In this document: positions 9,081 through 20,785 of the stretch, one piece after another
How the letters are laid out: each line of letters opens with the position of its first letter
How positions within the stretch are numbered: position 1 is the stretch's first letter
Assembly (NCBI RefSeq): GCF_003594935.2
Contig: NZ_CP043342.1
Location: forward strand, 930,001 to 994,000
Direction: 5' to 3'
Source: Enterobacter huaxiensis
GTDB lineage: Bacteria > Pseudomonadota > Gammaproteobacteria > Enterobacterales > Enterobacteriaceae
DNA: 64,000 nucleotides
Position numbers and translations under genes: made by a program
Notes under the pieces: model-generated
Told to the model about the DNA's origin: nothing
Database searches by the model: none
The model's input: the letters and a program-made list of their open reading frames with translations, nothing else

Positions 9081-11963
9081 ATGCCAGGCAGCACCTTGTT
9101 TAAAGCGTTTGTTTTGTTTGTCGCCCTTTGGGCTCCCATCACTCAGGCAGATTCCGGTTGGCAACCCGTTCAGGAAACTATCCGTAAGAGCGAAAAAGAT
9201 ACCCGCCAGTATCAGGCGATCCGCCTTGATAACGGGATGACCGTGCTGTTGGTTTCCGATCCGCAGGCGGTAAAATCCCTTTCGGCGCTGGTTGTGCCCG
9301 TCGGCTCGCTGGAAGATCCTGAAGCACACCCAGGGCTGGCGCACTACCTCGAACACATGACGCTGATGGGGTCGAAAAAATACCCACAGCCCGATAGCCT
9401 GTCTGAATTCCTGAAAATGCATGGCGGCAGCCATAACGCCAGTACGGCGCCGTACCGTACGGCGTTTTACCTCGAAGTGGAAAACGATGCGCTGGCAGGG
9501 GCGGTTGACCGTCTGGCTGATGCTATCGCTGCGCCACTGCTGGACAAAAAGTACGCCGATCGCGAGCGTAATGCCGTCAACGCCGAACTGACCATGGCTC
9601 GTACCCGAGACGGTATGCGCATGGCGCAGGTGAGCGCCGAAACCATTAACCCGGCACACCCAGGTTCGCGCTTCTCTGGCGGTAACCTTGAGACGCTGAG
9701 CGACAAACCGAATAGCCCGGTGCTCGACGCGCTTCATGCATTTCGTGATAAATACTACTCCGCCAACCTGATGAAAGCGGTCATCTACAGCAGCAAGCCT
9801 TTACCTGAGCTCGCCAGCATGGCGGCACAGACTTTTGGTCGGGTGCCGAATAAAAACATCGCGCTGCCGAAGATTGACGTTCCGGTCGTGACTGACGCGC
9901 AAAAAGGGATCGTGATCCACTACGTTCCCGCCCTGCCGCGAAAAGTATTGCGCGTGGAGTTTCGTATCGATAACAACACCGCCCAGTTCCGCAGTAAAAC
10001 CGACGAGCTGGTAACCTATCTTATCGGCAACCGTAGCCCGGGCACGCTGTCTGACTGGCTGCAAAAGCAGGGGCTGGTTGAAGGCATTCGAGCCGACTCC
10101 GATCCCGTGGTGAACGGTAACAGCGGCGTGCTGGCCATTTCCGCCACCCTTACGGATAAAGGCCTGGCAAACCGTGACGAAGTGGTTGCAGCAATTTTCA
10201 GCTACCTCTCTCTGCTGCGTGATAAAGGCGTTGATAAACGTTACTTTGACGAGCTGGCGCACGTGCTGGATCTCGACTTCCGCTATCCCTCCATTACCCG
10301 TGATATGGATTACGTAGAGTGGCTGGCAGATACCATGATCCGCGTACCGGTGGCGCATACCCTGGACGCCGTCAATATTGCCGATCGGTATGATGCAGAG
10401 GCGATAAAAGCGCGTCTGGCGATGATGACGCCGCAAAATGCCCGAGTCTGGTATATCAGCCCGAACGAGCCGCATAACAAAACGGCGTATTTCGTTGAAG
10501 CGCCTTACCAGGTTGATAAGATCAGTGAGCAGACCTTCGCGGGCTGGCAGAAAAAGGCGGGCGAGATTGCGCTGCAGATGCCGGAGCTGAATCCTTACAT
10601 TCCGGATGATTTCTCGCTGATTAAAACCGCGAAAGAGTATCCGCATCCGGCGCTGATTGTTGATGAGCCGACGCTGCGCGTGGTGTACGCTCCAAGCCGC
10701 TATTTTGCCAGCGAGCCGAAGGCGGACGTCAGCGTAGTGCTGCGCAATCCGAAGGCGATGGACAGTGCAAAAAATCAGGTGATGTTTGCGCTCAACGATT
10801 ACCTCGCCGGCATCGCGCTGGATCAGCTCAGCAACCAGGCGGCAGTGGGGGGCATTAGCTTTTCAACCAATGCCAACAACGGTTTGATGGTGAATGCGAA
10901 CGGCTATACCCAGCGTTTACCACAGCTTTTCCAGGCCCTGCTTGAGGGCTATTTCAGCTATACGCCAACGCAAGAGCAGCTTGAGCAGGCCAAGTCGTGG
11001 TATGCCCAGATGATGGATTCCGCTGAGAAGGGCAAAGCTTACGATCAGGCCATCATGCCTGCGCAGATGGTATCGCAAATTCCGTACTTCCAGCGTGCAG
11101 ATCGCCGGGCGCTGCTGCCATCCATCTCGTTAAAAGATGTGCTGGCTTACCGTGATGCGCTGAAAACCAATACTCGCCCGGAATTCCTCGTAGTTGGCAA
11201 TATGAGCGAGGATCAGGCTAAAACGCTGGCGCAAAATGTGCGAACTCAGCTGGGCTCAAAGGGTGACGAATGGTGTCGTAACCAGGACGTGCTGGTTGAG
11301 AAAAAGCAGAATGTCATTTTCGAAAAAGCGGGGAGCAGCACCGATTCCGCGCTGGCCGCCGTCTTTGTACCTACGGGCTATGACGAGTTTACCAGCACAG
11401 CGCAAAGCGCCGTGCTCGGACAAATTATTCAGCCGTGGTTCTACAACCAGCTGCGTACAGAAGAGCAGCTTGGCTATGCGGTCTTTGCCTTTTCAATGAA
11501 CGTGGGCCGTCAGTGGGGGCTGGGCTTCCTGCTGCAAAGCAGCGATAAACAGCCCGCCTACCTCTGGCAGCGCTATAAGGCTTTCTTCCCGCAGGCAGAA
11601 GAAAAACTGCGGGCCATGAAGCCGGAAGAGTTTGCCCAGATCCAGCAGGCGGTTATCGCGCAGGTGATGCAGCCACCGCAGACGCTGGGTGAGGAAGCGT
11701 CACAGCTGAGCAAAGATTTTGATCGCGGTAATATGAAATTTGATTCACGTGATAAAGTAGTGGCAGAGATAAAACAGCTGACGCCTCAGAAGGTTGCCGA
11801 TTTCTTCCATCAGGCGGTGGTCAAGCCGCAGGGGATCGCCATTCTTTCACAGGTTTCCGGCAGCCAGAACGGGAAAGCGGAGTATGTGGACCCGAAAGGC
11901 TGGACCGTCTGGAAGAGCATCAGCGCGCTGCAGCAATCTATGCCCTGGAGTAAGAAAGAATGA
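9081..11963 (+). CDS. ptrA: Pitrilysin (protease III)
   Basis: Periplasmic zinc metalloprotease of the M16 (insulysin) family that degrades small peptides such as insulin B chain. The product is 960 residues with a signal peptide of about 23 residues ending near TQA|DSG. The inverted zinc motif H-Y-L-E-H is at residues 88-92 with the distal Glu near 169 (NAVNAELTMA). The inactive C-terminal half is full length. Its stop overlaps the recB start (ATGA), so a periplasmic protease is translated from the same mRNA as the recombinase, a conserved arrangement with no known reason. ATG 9081 follows AGAGG. Confidence 0.98.
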   Translation: MPGSTLFKAFVLFVALWAPITQADSGWQPVQETIRKSEKDTRQYQAIRLDNGMTVLLVSDPQAVKSLSALVVPVGSLEDPEAHPGLAHYLEHMTLMGSKKYPQPDSLSEFLKMHGGSHNASTAPYRTAFYLEVENDALAGAVDRLADAIAAPLLDKKYADRERNAVNAELTMARTRDGMRMAQVSAETINPAHPGSRFSGGNLETLSDKPNSPVLDALHAFRDKYYSANLMKAVIYSSKPLPELASMAAQTFGRVPNKNIALPKIDVPVVTDAQKGIVIHYVPALPRKVLRVEFRIDNNTAQFRSKTDELVTYLIGNRSPGTLSDWLQKQGLVEGIRADSDPVVNGNSGVLAISATLTDKGLANRDEVVAAIFSYLSLLRDKGVDKRYFDELAHVLDLDFRYPSITRDMDYVEWLADTMIRVPVAHTLDAVNIADRYDAEAIKARLAMMTPQNARVWYISPNEPHNKTAYFVEAPYQVDKISEQTFAGWQKKAGEIALQMPELNPYIPDDFSLIKTAKEYPHPALIVDEPTLRVVYAPSRYFASEPKADVSVVLRNPKAMDSAKNQVMFALNDYLAGIALDQLSNQAAVGGISFSTNANNGLMVNANGYTQRLPQLFQALLEGYFSYTPTQEQLEQAKSWYAQMMDSAEKGKAYDQAIMPAQMVSQIPYFQRADRRALLPSISLKDVLAYRDALKTNTRPEFLVVGNMSEDQAKTLAQNVRTQLGSKGDEWCRNQDVLVEKKQNVIFEKAGSSTDSALAAVFVPTGYDEFTSTAQSAVLGQIIQPWFYNQLRTEEQLGYAVFAFSMNVGRQWGLGFLLQSSDKQPAYLWQRYKAFFPQAEEKLRAMKPEEFAQIQQAVIAQVMQPPQTLGEEASQLSKDFDRGNMKFDSRDKVVAEIKQLTPQKVADFFHQAVVKPQGIAILSQVSGSQNGKAEYVDPKGWTVWKSISALQQSMPWSKKE

Positions 11964-14900
11964 CCGATACCGCTGAGTCCCTTGATCCCTTACGTTTACC
12001 TCTACGGGGTGAAAGGTTGATTGAAGCCTCAGCGGGAACGGGAAAAACCTTTACCATCGCCGCGCTCTACCTGCGCCTGCTGCTGGGTCTTGGCGGTAAC
12101 GCGGCTTTCCCACGCCCGCTAAGCGTGGAAGAGCTGCTGGTCGTCACCTTCACCGAAGCGGCCACGGCAGAGCTGCGCGGACGTATTCGCGCAAACATTC
12201 ATGAACTGCGTATCGCCTGCCTGCGACAAAGCACGGATAACCCTCTCTACGCGAGTCTTCTGGAAGAGATTGCTGATAAGCAGCAGGCTGCACAGTGGCT
12301 TCTGCTTGCCGAGCGGCAGATGGACGAAGCTTCGGTGTTCACCATTCACGGTTTTTGTCAGCGCATGCTGAGCCTGAATGCATTTGAATCCGGCATGCTG
12401 TTTGAACAGCAGCTAATCGAAGATGAGTCTCTACTGCGCTATCAGGCCTGCGCGGATTTCTGGCGTCGTCATTGCTATCCGCTTCAGCGTGATATTGCCG
12501 AAGCGGTTCATGCATTATGGAAAGGCCCGGAAGAGCTTCTGCGCGCTATTGACCGCTATCTTCAGGGTGAAGCGCCGGTGATTAAATCTCCGCCGCCCGC
12601 GGACGAAACGCTGGCCTCCCGCCATGAAAAGATCGTCGCGCAAATTGCTGCCTTAAAGCAAAAGTGGAATGCCTCCGTTGGTGAAGTTGAGTCGATCATT
12701 GAAAATTCAGGCATAGACAGGCGCAAGTTTAACCGTGGAAACCAGGGGAAGTGGATCGACAAGATTAGCGCCTGGGCGCAGGAAGAGACGCGAGGCTACC
12801 AGCTCCCGGATGCGCTGGAGAAATTCTCTCAGCGTTTTTTGGTTGAGCGGACCAAAGCCGATGGCATCGTCCCTGAGCATCCGCTGTTTGTAGCCATTGA
12901 AACACTCCTTGCTGAGCCTTTGACGCTCAACGACCTGATGATCACCCGTGCGATGACGGAAATCCGCGAAGCGGTGGCGCGGGAAAAGCGCCGCCGGGGT
13001 GAGCTCGGGTTTGACGATATGCTCAGTCGTCTGGACGCCGCGCTGAGCAGCGAAAACGGTGAAGCCCTTGCCGCCGCAATTCGCACCCGTTTTCCGGTGG
13101 CGATGATCGATGAATTTCAGGATACCGACCCTCAGCAGTACCGTATTTTCCGCCGCATCTGGCAGCATCAGCCTGATACTGCCCTGCTGCTGATTGGTGA
13201 CCCAAAACAGGCCATTTACGCCTTCCGCGGCGCTGATATTTTCACCTACATGAAAGCACGAAGCGAGGTGGCGGCGCACTATACGCTGGACACAAACTGG
13301 CGTTCGGCTCCTGGTATGGTTGAAAGCGTTAACGCGCTGTTCAGCCGGATGGAGGCGGCCTTCATGTTTAAGGAAATCCCTTTCCTACCCGTACAATTTG
13401 CCGCCAGGAATGCCTCACTGCGCTTTGAATATAAAGGCACAGCGCAGCCTGCGATGAATTTCTGGCTGCTCGACGGTGAGGGCTGCGGCGTAGCGGACTA
13501 TCAAAATGCGATGGCGCAGCACTGTGCCGCGCAAATACGTGACTGGCTAAGCGCGGGTGCGCGCGGAGAGGCCGTTCTGTGGCGGGGCGAACAGGCTCGT
13601 CCCGTTAAGGCCTCGGATATTACCGTGCTGGTGCGCAGCCGTCAGGAAGCCGCGTTGATCCGCGACGCGCTGACCTTGCTGAATATTCCTTCCGTGTATC
13701 TCTCAAACCGCGATAGCGTGTTTGAAACCCTTGAGGCCCAGGAGATGCTGTGGCTGCTTCAGGCGGTACTGACGCCAGAGCGCGAAAGTACGCTTCGCAG
13801 CGCGCTGGCTAGCGCCATGCTGGGGCTGAATGCCCGGGATATCGACGCCCTGAACAACAACGAGGCCGCCTGGGATGCGGTGGTAGAAGAGTTTGTTCAC
13901 TATCGGGAACGCTGGCTTAAACGCGGCGTGATGGCCATGCTGCGCGAGCTAATGGCCCAGCGCCAGATTGCGGAGAACATGCTCGCCACGGCCGGCGGTG
14001 AACGTCGTCTGACCGATATCCTGCACATCAGCGAGCTGCTGCAGGAAGCGGGCACGCAGCTGGAGAGCGAACACGCCCTGGTGCGCTGGCTTTCACAGCA
14101 AATCGCCGATCCGAACAGCAACGCCTCCAGCCAGCAGATGCGCCTCGAGAGCGATAAGCATCTGGTGCAAATCGTCACTATTCACAAATCTAAAGGTCTC
14201 GAATATCCGCTGGTCTGGCTGCCGTTTATCGCCAATTATCGGGTGCAGGATCAGGCGTTTTACCACGATCGTGACTCCTTTGAAGCGGTACTCGATCTCA
14301 GTAACGCAGAGTCCAGCGTGGAGCTCGCTGAGGCCGAACGTTTAGCGGAAGATTTACGCCTGCTCTATGTGGCGTTAACCCGCTCTGTCTGGCACTGTAG
14401 CCTGGGAATTGCCCCGCTGTTTCGCCGTCGCGGTGAAAAAGCGGGGGAGACCGATTTCCATTTGAGCGCGCTGGGGCGGCTTATTCAGCTCGGCGAGCCA
14501 AAAGATGCGGCGGGGCTGCGCCTGTGCCTCGAATCACTTTGCAATGACCATATTGCCCTGCATATCCCGTCATCGCCCGACAGCAGCCGCTGGCAGATGC
14601 CAGAGCAGCGCGAGACCGAGCTGAACGCCCGGCAGATTGTTCGCACCCTTGCTGACGACTGGCGGGTCACCAGCTATTCCGGCCTGCAGCAGCACGGGCA
14701 AAGCCTCGCGCAGGACCTGATGCCAAAACTGGACGTAGATGCCGCAGGGGTGGGTGACGTGCAGGACGAACCCGTGCTGACGCCGCATCAATTTCCGCGC
14801 GGCGCCTCACCGGGAACCTTTTTGCACAGCCTGTTTGAAGAGCTGGATTTCACCCAGCCTGTTTCAGCGGAGTGGGTGCTGAAGATGTTGCAGAGCGGAG

Positions 14901-15502
14901 GCTATGACGCGCGGTGGCAGCCGGTTCTAACCGACTGGGTAAGCGCCATTTTGCACGCCCCGCTGACCGAGCAGGGTATCTCCCTGAGCCAGTTAACGGC
15001 AAAAGACAAGCAGGTGGAGATGGAGTTTTATCTCCCTATCGCCAGCCCGCTGAAAGCCGACGCGCTGGATGCGCTTATCCGCGAACATGACCCGCTGTCG
15101 GCCGGTTGCCCGCCGCTCAATTTCCGCCAGGTTCAGGGAATGCTGAAAGGGTTTATCGACCTGGTCTTCCGTCACGAAGGGCGTTACTACCTGCTGGATT
15201 ACAAATCGAACTGGCTGGGCGAAAACAGCGAAGCCTATACCCCGCAGGCCATGGCATCCGCTATGCAGATGCATCGCTATGATTTGCAGTACCAATTGTA
15301 CACCCTGGCGCTGCATCGTTATTTAGGTCATCGCATTGCCGATTATAGTTATGAAGAACACTTTGGCGGCGTCATCTATCTCTTCTTGCGCGGAATTGAC
15401 CCGGCTGACCCGCGATCCGGTATTTTCAGCACTCGTCCGGAAGTGGCGCTGATTGAAAAGATGGATAGCCTGTTTGCCGCAACCACGGAGGAGGTCGCAT
15501 GA
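11960..15502 (+). CDS. recB: Exodeoxyribonuclease V subunit beta RecB
   Basis: RecB is the 3'-to-5' superfamily 1A helicase and sole nuclease of RecBCD. It is 1180 residues, the E. coli length. Walker [10 protein letters not shown] is at residues 22-30; [16 protein letters not shown] (motif II) and [16 protein letters not shown] (motif V region) follow. The C-terminal nuclease domain has [11 protein letters not shown] near residue 1080, giving the catalytic Asp and Lys, and a linker precedes it. The start overlaps the ptrA stop and the end overlaps recD, so translation is coupled through the operon. Confidence 0.98.
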   Translation: MTDTAESLDPLRLPLRGERLIEASAGTGKTFTIAALYLRLLLGLGGNAAFPRPLSVEELLVVTFTEAATAELRGRIRANIHELRIACLRQSTDNPLYASLLEEIADKQQAAQWLLLAERQMDEASVFTIHGFCQRMLSLNAFESGMLFEQQLIEDESLLRYQACADFWRRHCYPLQRDIAEAVHALWKGPEELLRAIDRYLQGEAPVIKSPPPADETLASRHEKIVAQIAALKQKWNASVGEVESIIENSGIDRRKFNRGNQGKWIDKISAWAQEETRGYQLPDALEKFSQRFLVERTKADGIVPEHPLFVAIETLLAEPLTLNDLMITRAMTEIREAVAREKRRRGELGFDDMLSRLDAALSSENGEALAAAIRTRFPVAMIDEFQDTDPQQYRIFRRIWQHQPDTALLLIGDPKQAIYAFRGADIFTYMKARSEVAAHYTLDTNWRSAPGMVESVNALFSRMEAAFMFKEIPFLPVQFAARNASLRFEYKGTAQPAMNFWLLDGEGCGVADYQNAMAQHCAAQIRDWLSAGARGEAVLWRGEQARPVKASDITVLVRSRQEAALIRDALTLLNIPSVYLSNRDSVFETLEAQEMLWLLQAVLTPERESTLRSALASAMLGLNARDIDALNNNEAAWDAVVEEFVHYRERWLKRGVMAMLRELMAQRQIAENMLATAGGERRLTDILHISELLQEAGTQLESEHALVRWLSQQIADPNSNASSQQMRLESDKHLVQIVTIHKSKGLEYPLVWLPFIANYRVQDQAFYHDRDSFEAVLDLSNAESSVELAEAERLAEDLRLLYVALTRSVWHCSLGIAPLFRRRGEKAGETDFHLSALGRLIQLGEPKDAAGLRLCLESLCNDHIALHIPSSPDSSRWQMPEQRETELNARQIVRTLADDWRVTSYSGLQQHGQSLAQDLMPKLDVDAAGVGDVQDEPVLTPHQFPRGASPGTFLHSLFEELDFTQPVSAEWVLKMLQSGGYDARWQPVLTDWVSAILHAPLTEQGISLSQLTAKDKQVEMEFYLPIASPLKADALDALIREHDPLSAGCPPLNFRQVQGMLKGFIDLVFRHEGRYYLLDYKSNWLGENSEAYTPQAMASAMQMHRYDLQYQLYTLALHRYLGHRIADYSYEEHFGGVIYLFLRGIDPADPRSGIFSTRPEVALIEKMDSLFAATTEEVA

Positions 15503-17319
15503 CGATGCAAAAATTATTGCTGGATGCGGTTGAGCAACGTTTGCTGCGCCAGCTGGACGTCCAGTTTGCGATGATGGTGGCAGATGAACAGCCCGCCGTG
15601 ATGCTTGCCGCCGCAATGCTCAGTAAAGACGCGGGCGAGGGGCACGTCTGTCTGCCGCTTTCGCGCCTTGCGGTTGACGAGACGGCGCACCCCGCTCTGC
15701 AATCCTGTTTCGCCCTGCTCGGTGAGACGGTGGACTGGCAGGACGTTTTGCAGCGTTCTCCCGCCGTGAGCTGTGGAGACATTCAGACGCCAGTCATCCT
15801 CACAGGCGGCCGTTTATACCTCAACCGGATGTGGCGCAACGAGCTGACGGTCGCGCGCTTTTTCAGCGAGACCAATGTTTCACTGCCGTGTGAGGAAAAG
15901 CAGTTCCGGCAAACGCTGGATGCCCTGTTCACGTCAACTGAAGCCAGCGACTGGCAAAAAGTGGCGGCCGCCGTGGCGTTAACGCGGCGGATTTCGGTGA
16001 TTTCGGGAGGCCCGGGAACGGGGAAAACGACCACCGTGGCAAAGCTGCTCGCCGCGCTGATTCAGCTCTCGGGGGAGCAAAAATGCCGTATCCGCCTGGC
16101 GGCACCTACCGGAAAAGCTGCGGCTCGCCTGACGGAATCGCTGGGCGGCGCAATGCAAAAGCTGCCGCTTACCGAGGCTCAGATTGCGTTATTGCCTAAT
16201 GAGGCCAGCACGCTCCACCGTTTACTCGGTGCGCAGCCGGGTAGCCAGCGTCTGCGCTATCATGCCGGAAACCCGCTGCACCTGGACGTGCTGGTGGTGG
16301 ATGAAGCGTCGATGATCGATCTGACGATGATGTCACGGTTGATTGATGCCCTGCCTGCGCACGCCCGCGTCATTTTCCTGGGCGATCGCGACCAGCTTGC
16401 TTCCGTTGAGGCCGGAGCGGTGCTGGGGGATATTTGTACCTATGCCAGCCAGGGCTACACCGCTGGCCGAGCAGAGGAGTTATCGCGGCTCACGGGATGT
16501 CAGCTTGAAGGCAACAGCAGCCCGCTGGCGGGTGCGCTGCGCGACAGCCTGTGCCTGCTGCAGAAAAGCTACCGTTTCGGCAGCGACTCCGGAATTGGTA
16601 AACTGGCGGCGGCAGTAAACAGGGGCGATCGTCAGGCCACGCGCGCCGTGTTTGACGGCACCTTTACCGATATTGAGAAAAAATCGCTGCAGACCGGGGA
16701 AGAGTATCAGACGATGCTGAACGATGCCCTGCAAGGGTATCAGCACTTCCTGACGTGCGTGAAAGAGCAACGTTCGCCCGAGCAGGCTATTGCGGCGTTT
16801 GGCGAGTACCAGCTGCTGTGCGCGTTGAGGGAAGGGCCCTTTGGCGTCAGTGGCCTCAATGACAGGCTGGAACAGCTCCTGGCCCAGAAGCGAAAAATCA
16901 CCCGTTTACCGCACTCGCGCTGGTATGAGGGGCGGCCGGTGATGATCTCCAGAAACGACAGTGCCCTCGGGCTGTTTAACGGGGATATCGGGATCGCACT
17001 CGATCGCGGAAACGGGCTTCGCGTCTGGTTCGTGATGCCGGACGGCAGCGTGAAGTCCGTTCAGCCAAGCCGTCTGCCTGAGCACGAAACGGCCTGGGCG
17101 ATGACGGTACACAAATCTCAGGGATCAGAATTCAACCATGCCGCGTTGATCCTGCCGACTCAGCTCTCGCCGGTCATTACCCGTGAGCTGATTTACACCG
17201 CCATTACCCGCGCGCGCCAGCGCTTGTCGCTGTACACCGATGAACGCGTACTGGTGCAGGCGATTGCCGCCCGTACGGAACGGCGAAGCGGGCTGAGCGC
17301 CCTCTTCGAGGCCGGTTAA
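15499..17319 (+). CDS. recD: Exodeoxyribonuclease V subunit alpha RecD
   Basis: RecD is the 5'-to-3' superfamily 1B helicase that leads RecBCD before Chi. The product is 606 residues (E. coli 608). Walker A GGPGTGKT is at 170-177, Walker B reads [14 protein letters not shown], and the late motif [13 protein letters not shown] is intact. The ATG at 15499 overlaps the recB stop by four bases. It is the last gene of recC-ptrA-recB-recD and converges on argA, with a GC-rich hairpin between the two stops. Confidence 0.98.
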   Translation: MTMQKLLLDAVEQRLLRQLDVQFAMMVADEQPAVMLAAAMLSKDAGEGHVCLPLSRLAVDETAHPALQSCFALLGETVDWQDVLQRSPAVSCGDIQTPVILTGGRLYLNRMWRNELTVARFFSETNVSLPCEEKQFRQTLDALFTSTEASDWQKVAAAVALTRRISVISGGPGTGKTTTVAKLLAALIQLSGEQKCRIRLAAPTGKAAARLTESLGGAMQKLPLTEAQIALLPNEASTLHRLLGAQPGSQRLRYHAGNPLHLDVLVVDEASMIDLTMMSRLIDALPAHARVIFLGDRDQLASVEAGAVLGDICTYASQGYTAGRAEELSRLTGCQLEGNSSPLAGALRDSLCLLQKSYRFGSDSGIGKLAAAVNRGDRQATRAVFDGTFTDIEKKSLQTGEEYQTMLNDALQGYQHFLTCVKEQRSPEQAIAAFGEYQLLCALREGPFGVSGLNDRLEQLLAQKRKITRLPHSRWYEGRPVMISRNDSALGLFNGDIGIALDRGNGLRVWFVMPDGSVKSVQPSRLPEHETAWAMTVHKSQGSEFNHAALILPTQLSPVITRELIYTAITRARQRLSLYTDERVLVQAIAARTERRSGLSALFEAG

Positions 17320-17325
17320 GGACAT

Positions 17326-17347
17326 GCCCTCGCCGGACGGCGAGGGC
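17326..17347. terminator. GC-rich hairpin between convergent recD and argA
   Basis: GCCCTCGCC at 17326-17334, a GGAC loop, then GGCGAGGGC at 17339-17347. It lacks a T-run, so it may be a bidirectional 3'-end stabiliser rather than a strong terminator. Confidence 0.5.
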
Positions 17348-17353
17348 TGAGGG

Positions 17354-18685
17354 TTAGCCCAGATCGGCCATCAGCACCTTGGAACGGCGCTGGTAGTTGT
17401 ACATCTCTTTCTTACTTTCCGGCAGTGAATCAATATCTACCGGCGTAAAGCCGCGTTCCTGGAACCAGTGGATGCTGCGCGTGGTGAGCACGAACAGCTT
17501 GCTCAGGCCGATTTGTCGCGCCTGAGCCGCCACGCGCTCCAGCAGCATTTCACCGCGCGATGAGCTGCGGTAGTCAGGGTGCACGGCCACGCAGGCCATT
17601 TCACCAATTTTCTCCTCCGGGAAAGGATAGAGCGCGGCGCAGGCGATGGTCAGGTTATCGCGCTGAATAATGGTGAACTTGTCGATCTCCATCTCCAGCT
17701 GTTCGCGGGAGCGACGAACCAGGATGCCCTGCTGCTCCAGCGGGCGAATAAGTTCCAGAATACCGCCGATATCGTTGATGGTGGCGCGACGGATCTGCTC
17801 GGCGCTCTCCATCACAATCTGCGTGCCGATACCATCGCGGGAGAACAGCTCCTGCAGCAGGGCACCGTCTTCCTGATAGCTGATCAGGTGGCTACGGCGC
17901 ACGCCGCTGCGGCAGGCCTTCACCGCGCCGCGCAGAAAGCGCACGGTGCCGGAGTGATAGTCACTTTGCGCTTCCAGCTCTTCCACGCGGGCCTGGGCTT
18001 CATTCGGGAAGAGTTCCGGCACAATAACCCCTTCATCATTTACCACGCCCTGTGAGGAGCAAAACCCAATCATTTTTTCCGCCTTCAGCTTGATGGCGAG
18101 CTGGGTAGCGATCTCTTCAGACGTCAGGTTAAAGCTTTCCCCCGTCACGGAAACGGCAACCGGTCCCATCAGCACGATGGCACCGCTGTCCAGCTGACGA
18201 TGAATGGCTTCCTCATCGATGCGACGGATACGGCCGCTGTGGCAATAATCCACGCCATCGTCCACGCCAAGCGGCTGAGCGATGATGAAGTTGCCGCTCA
18301 CGACATTAATATGCGCCCCCTGCAGCGGCGTGTTGTTCAGGCTCATCGACAGGCGAGCGGTGATATCGAGCTGCAGCAGACCCGCCGCCTGCTTAACCAG
18401 CTCAAGGGTTTTCGCATCGGTTACGCGGGTATGTTTATGGTAAATCGGCTCATGGTGGTGCGCGGCAAGGTTGGCATCAATCTGCGGGCGAGCGCCGTAC
18501 ACCACCACCAGGCGGATCCCGAGGCTGTGCAGCAGGCCAATGTCATTGACGATGCTGGAAAAGTTTTCATGCTCAATGGCTTCACCGCCGAGCATGATGA
18601 CAAACGTTTTTCCCCGATGGGCGTTGATATAGGGAACAGAATGGCGGAATCCCTCGACCAGTTCGGTTCTACGTTCCTTCACCAT
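17354..18685 (-). CDS. argA: Amino-acid N-acetyltransferase (N-acetylglutamate synthase)
   Basis: Catalyses acetyl-CoA plus glutamate to N-acetylglutamate, the committed step of arginine biosynthesis. The 443-residue product has an N-terminal amino acid kinase-like regulatory domain ([15 protein letters not shown] near residue 28, VVYGARPQI near 61), where arginine binds for feedback inhibition, and a C-terminal GNAT domain with [19 protein letters not shown] holding acetyl-CoA. It is the length of the E. coli enzyme. Two ARG boxes sit directly upstream of its ATG, indicating repression by ArgR. It is divergent from amiC and convergent with recD. Confidence 0.98.
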   Translation of the reverse strand: MVKERRTELVEGFRHSVPYINAHRGKTFVIMLGGEAIEHENFSSIVNDIGLLHSLGIRLVVVYGARPQIDANLAAHHHEPIYHKHTRVTDAKTLELVKQAAGLLQLDITARLSMSLNNTPLQGAHINVVSGNFIIAQPLGVDDGVDYCHSGRIRRIDEEAIHRQLDSGAIVLMGPVAVSVTGESFNLTSEEIATQLAIKLKAEKMIGFCSSQGVVNDEGVIVPELFPNEAQARVEELEAQSDYHSGTVRFLRGAVKACRSGVRRSHLISYQEDGALLQELFSRDGIGTQIVMESAEQIRRATINDIGGILELIRPLEQQGILVRRSREQLEMEIDKFTIIQRDNLTIACAALYPFPEEKIGEMACVAVHPDYRSSSRGEMLLERVAAQARQIGLSKLFVLTTRSIHWFQERGFTPVDIDSLPESKKEMYNYQRRSKVLMADLG

Positions 18686-18697
18686 GACACAACCCTT

Positions 18698-18736
18698 AAT
18701 GAATGTTTATTCGTAATTTCTGTATTTTTATTCGAT
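18698..18736 (-). promoter_or_regulatory. Tandem ARG boxes (ArgR operators) of argA
   Basis: Two 18-bp imperfect palindromes close to the ARG box consensus (TGAAT-N4-ATTCA core): 18698-18715 carries TGAAT GTTT ATTCG and 18719-18736 carries TGTAT TTTT ATTCG. Exactly three bases separate them, the spacing used by the ArgR hexamer. They lie 13 to 51 bases upstream of the argA start codon. Confidence 0.88.
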
Positions 18737-18912
18737 TGTGGCCGAGTGTGCAAGCCTAAATTTTCTGCGACACACAGAAACTAATAAGTAATCTGTGCGT
18801 TAGCGTATGATTGTTTACCCTTTTATAGATGACAGTTTATGCGTCATTCGTTAAAGTTTTCGGTCAATTTGGACGTTTTGTACATCTGTTAGATTTCTTG
18901 CTCGGGAGAAGC

Positions 18913-20166
18913 ATGTCGGGATCCAATTCAGCAATAAGCCGTCGCCGCTTGTTAAAAGGGGCGGGGGCAATGTGGTTGCTTAGCGTCAGTCAGGTGGGCC
19001 TTGCCGCGACAAGTCAGGTGGTGGCGGTGCGCGTCTGGCCATCGTCGACCTATACGCGCGTGACGGTAGAATCCAATCGGGTACTGAAATATAAGCAATT
19101 TGCCCTCAGTAACCCTGAGCGTGTTGTCGTGGATATCGAAGGCGTTAACCTGAATTCGGTTCTGAAAGGCATGGCGGCGCAAATCCGCGGCGACGATCCG
19201 TTTATCAAATCAGCGCGCGTCGGGCAGTTCGATCCGCAGACCGTGCGCATGGTGTTTGAGCTGAAGCAGAACGTCAAGCCACAGCTCTTCGCGTTAGCGC
19301 CTGTTGCGACCTTCAAAGAGCGTCTGGTGATGGATCTCTACCCGGCCAATGCCACGGATATTCAGGATCCGCTGCTGGCGCTTCTGGAGGATTACAATAA
19401 AGGCGATTTGCAGCGTCAGGTTCCTCCTGCGCAAAGCGGCCCGCAGCCGGGCAAAGCAGGGCGCGATCGCCCGATTGTGATCATGCTCGATCCGGGCCAC
19501 GGTGGCGAAGACTCCGGCGCGGTGGGGAAATATCGCACGCGTGAAAAAGACGTAGTGCTGCAAATTGCCCGTCGCCTGAAAGCGTTGATTGATAAAGAAG
19601 GCAATATGCGCGCCTATATGACGCGCAATGAAGACGTCTTTATTCCGCTGAAGGTCCGGGTGGCGAAAGCGCAGAAGCAGCGCGCGGATCTGTTCGTGTC
19701 GATCCATGCGGATGCGTTTACCAGCCGCCAGCCGAGCGGCTCGTCGGTGTTTGCGCTCTCCACCAAAGGCGCGACCAGTACCGCAGCAAGATTCCTGGCT
19801 GACAGCCAGAACGCCTCTGACCTCATTGGTGGCGTGAGTAAAAGCGGCGACCGCTACGTCGACCACACCATGTTCGATATGGTGCAGTCGCTGACCATTA
19901 ACGACAGCCTGAAGTTTGGTAAAGCGGTGCTGGGCAAGCTGGGCGGCGTTAATAAGCTGCACAAAAACAGCGTTGAACAGGCCGGATTTGCGGTACTCAA
20001 GGCACCGGATATCCCGTCAATTCTGGTAGAAACCGCGTTTATCAGTAACGTTGAAGAGGAGCGTAAGCTCAAGACGGCAAAATTCCAGCAGGAAGTTGCG
20101 GAGTCGATTCTGGCGGGGATACGGGCGTATTTCTCTGACGGGGCGACGCTGGCGCGACGCGGGTAA
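18913..20166 (+). CDS. amiC: N-acetylmuramoyl-L-alanine amidase AmiC
   Basis: Periplasmic zinc amidase that cleaves septal peptidoglycan during daughter cell separation and is activated by NlpD. The 417-residue protein starts with a twin-arginine signal: [10 protein letters not shown] from residue 9, a hydrophobic core and an AxA-type site near 30. The AMIN septal-targeting domain follows to about 150, then Amidase_3 with [22 protein letters not shown] and the late [10 protein letters not shown] carrying the catalytic Glu. I chose the ATG at 18913 (GGGAGAAGC before it), since the longer frame from 18829 would put 28 residues before the Tat signal. Confidence 0.97.
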   Translation: MSGSNSAISRRRLLKGAGAMWLLSVSQVGLAATSQVVAVRVWPSSTYTRVTVESNRVLKYKQFALSNPERVVVDIEGVNLNSVLKGMAAQIRGDDPFIKSARVGQFDPQTVRMVFELKQNVKPQLFALAPVATFKERLVMDLYPANATDIQDPLLALLEDYNKGDLQRQVPPAQSGPQPGKAGRDRPIVIMLDPGHGGEDSGAVGKYRTREKDVVLQIARRLKALIDKEGNMRAYMTRNEDVFIPLKVRVAKAQKQRADLFVSIHADAFTSRQPSGSSVFALSTKGATSTAARFLADSQNASDLIGGVSKSGDRYVDHTMFDMVQSLTINDSLKFGKAVLGKLGGVNKLHKNSVEQAGFAVLKAPDIPSILVETAFISNVEEERKLKTAKFQQEVAESILAGIRAYFSDGATLARRG

Positions 20167-20211
20167 ATCTTGCAGCCGGGTAAACGCCCGGCAAATTCAC
20201 AAACGACAGAT

Positions 20212-20240
20212 ACAAAAAAACACCCTTTATTTAGGGTGTT
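20212..20240 (-). terminator. Terminator of the initiator tRNA operon
   Basis: On the minus strand AACACCC and GGGTGTT (20219-20225 with 20234-20240) form a hairpin followed by TTTTTTTGTA, 19 bases beyond the last tRNA 3' end. The plus-strand side is also T-rich, so it may serve amiC as well. Confidence 0.8.
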
Positions 20241-20258
20241 TATTGTTTTTAGAAGTAT

Positions 20259-20335
<77 letters not shown>

Positions 20336-20379
20336 TCCGTCTTTCTACTCATGTAGAAACTTACTTCTTCAAATTTGAT

Positions 20380-20456
<77 letters not shown>

Positions 20457-20500
20457 TCCGTCTTTCTACAGTCGTAGAAGATACTTCATCAAATTTTAAT

Positions 20501-20577
<77 letters not shown>

Positions 20578-20590
20578 TCCGTGGATGCGC

Positions 20591-20618
20591 ACTATACTCG
20601 GATAGGTTTGTGATGCAA
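20591..20618 (-). promoter_or_regulatory. Promoter of the initiator tRNA operon
   Basis: On the minus strand TTGCAT (20613-20618), a 16-base spacer and TATAGT (20591-20596) are followed by a GCGC discriminator, the GC-rich kind linked to stringent control of stable RNA promoters. Confidence 0.75.
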
Positions 20619-20785
20619 CCCCTTTTTCACATTAATCATGATTTTGTATGCAAATTGAACGACATGGCTCTGTTTGGACTATTTTTTGCGCAAAATTTGG
20701 CAAAGGGCATGCGATCGCATTTCAATAGCCCTGGCGGTTTGTTATCTTCATCACGCGGATAAAGGCAACTTAAAGACGAGATATA

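Noticed and set aside
18829..18912. Longer amiC start
   Set aside because: It would place 28 residues ahead of the twin-arginine signal; ATG 18913 has a good ribosome binding site and matches the family.
20578..20785. Possible integration site next to tRNA genes
   Set aside because: No integrase gene, no duplicated tRNA 3' end and normal backbone genes on both sides.
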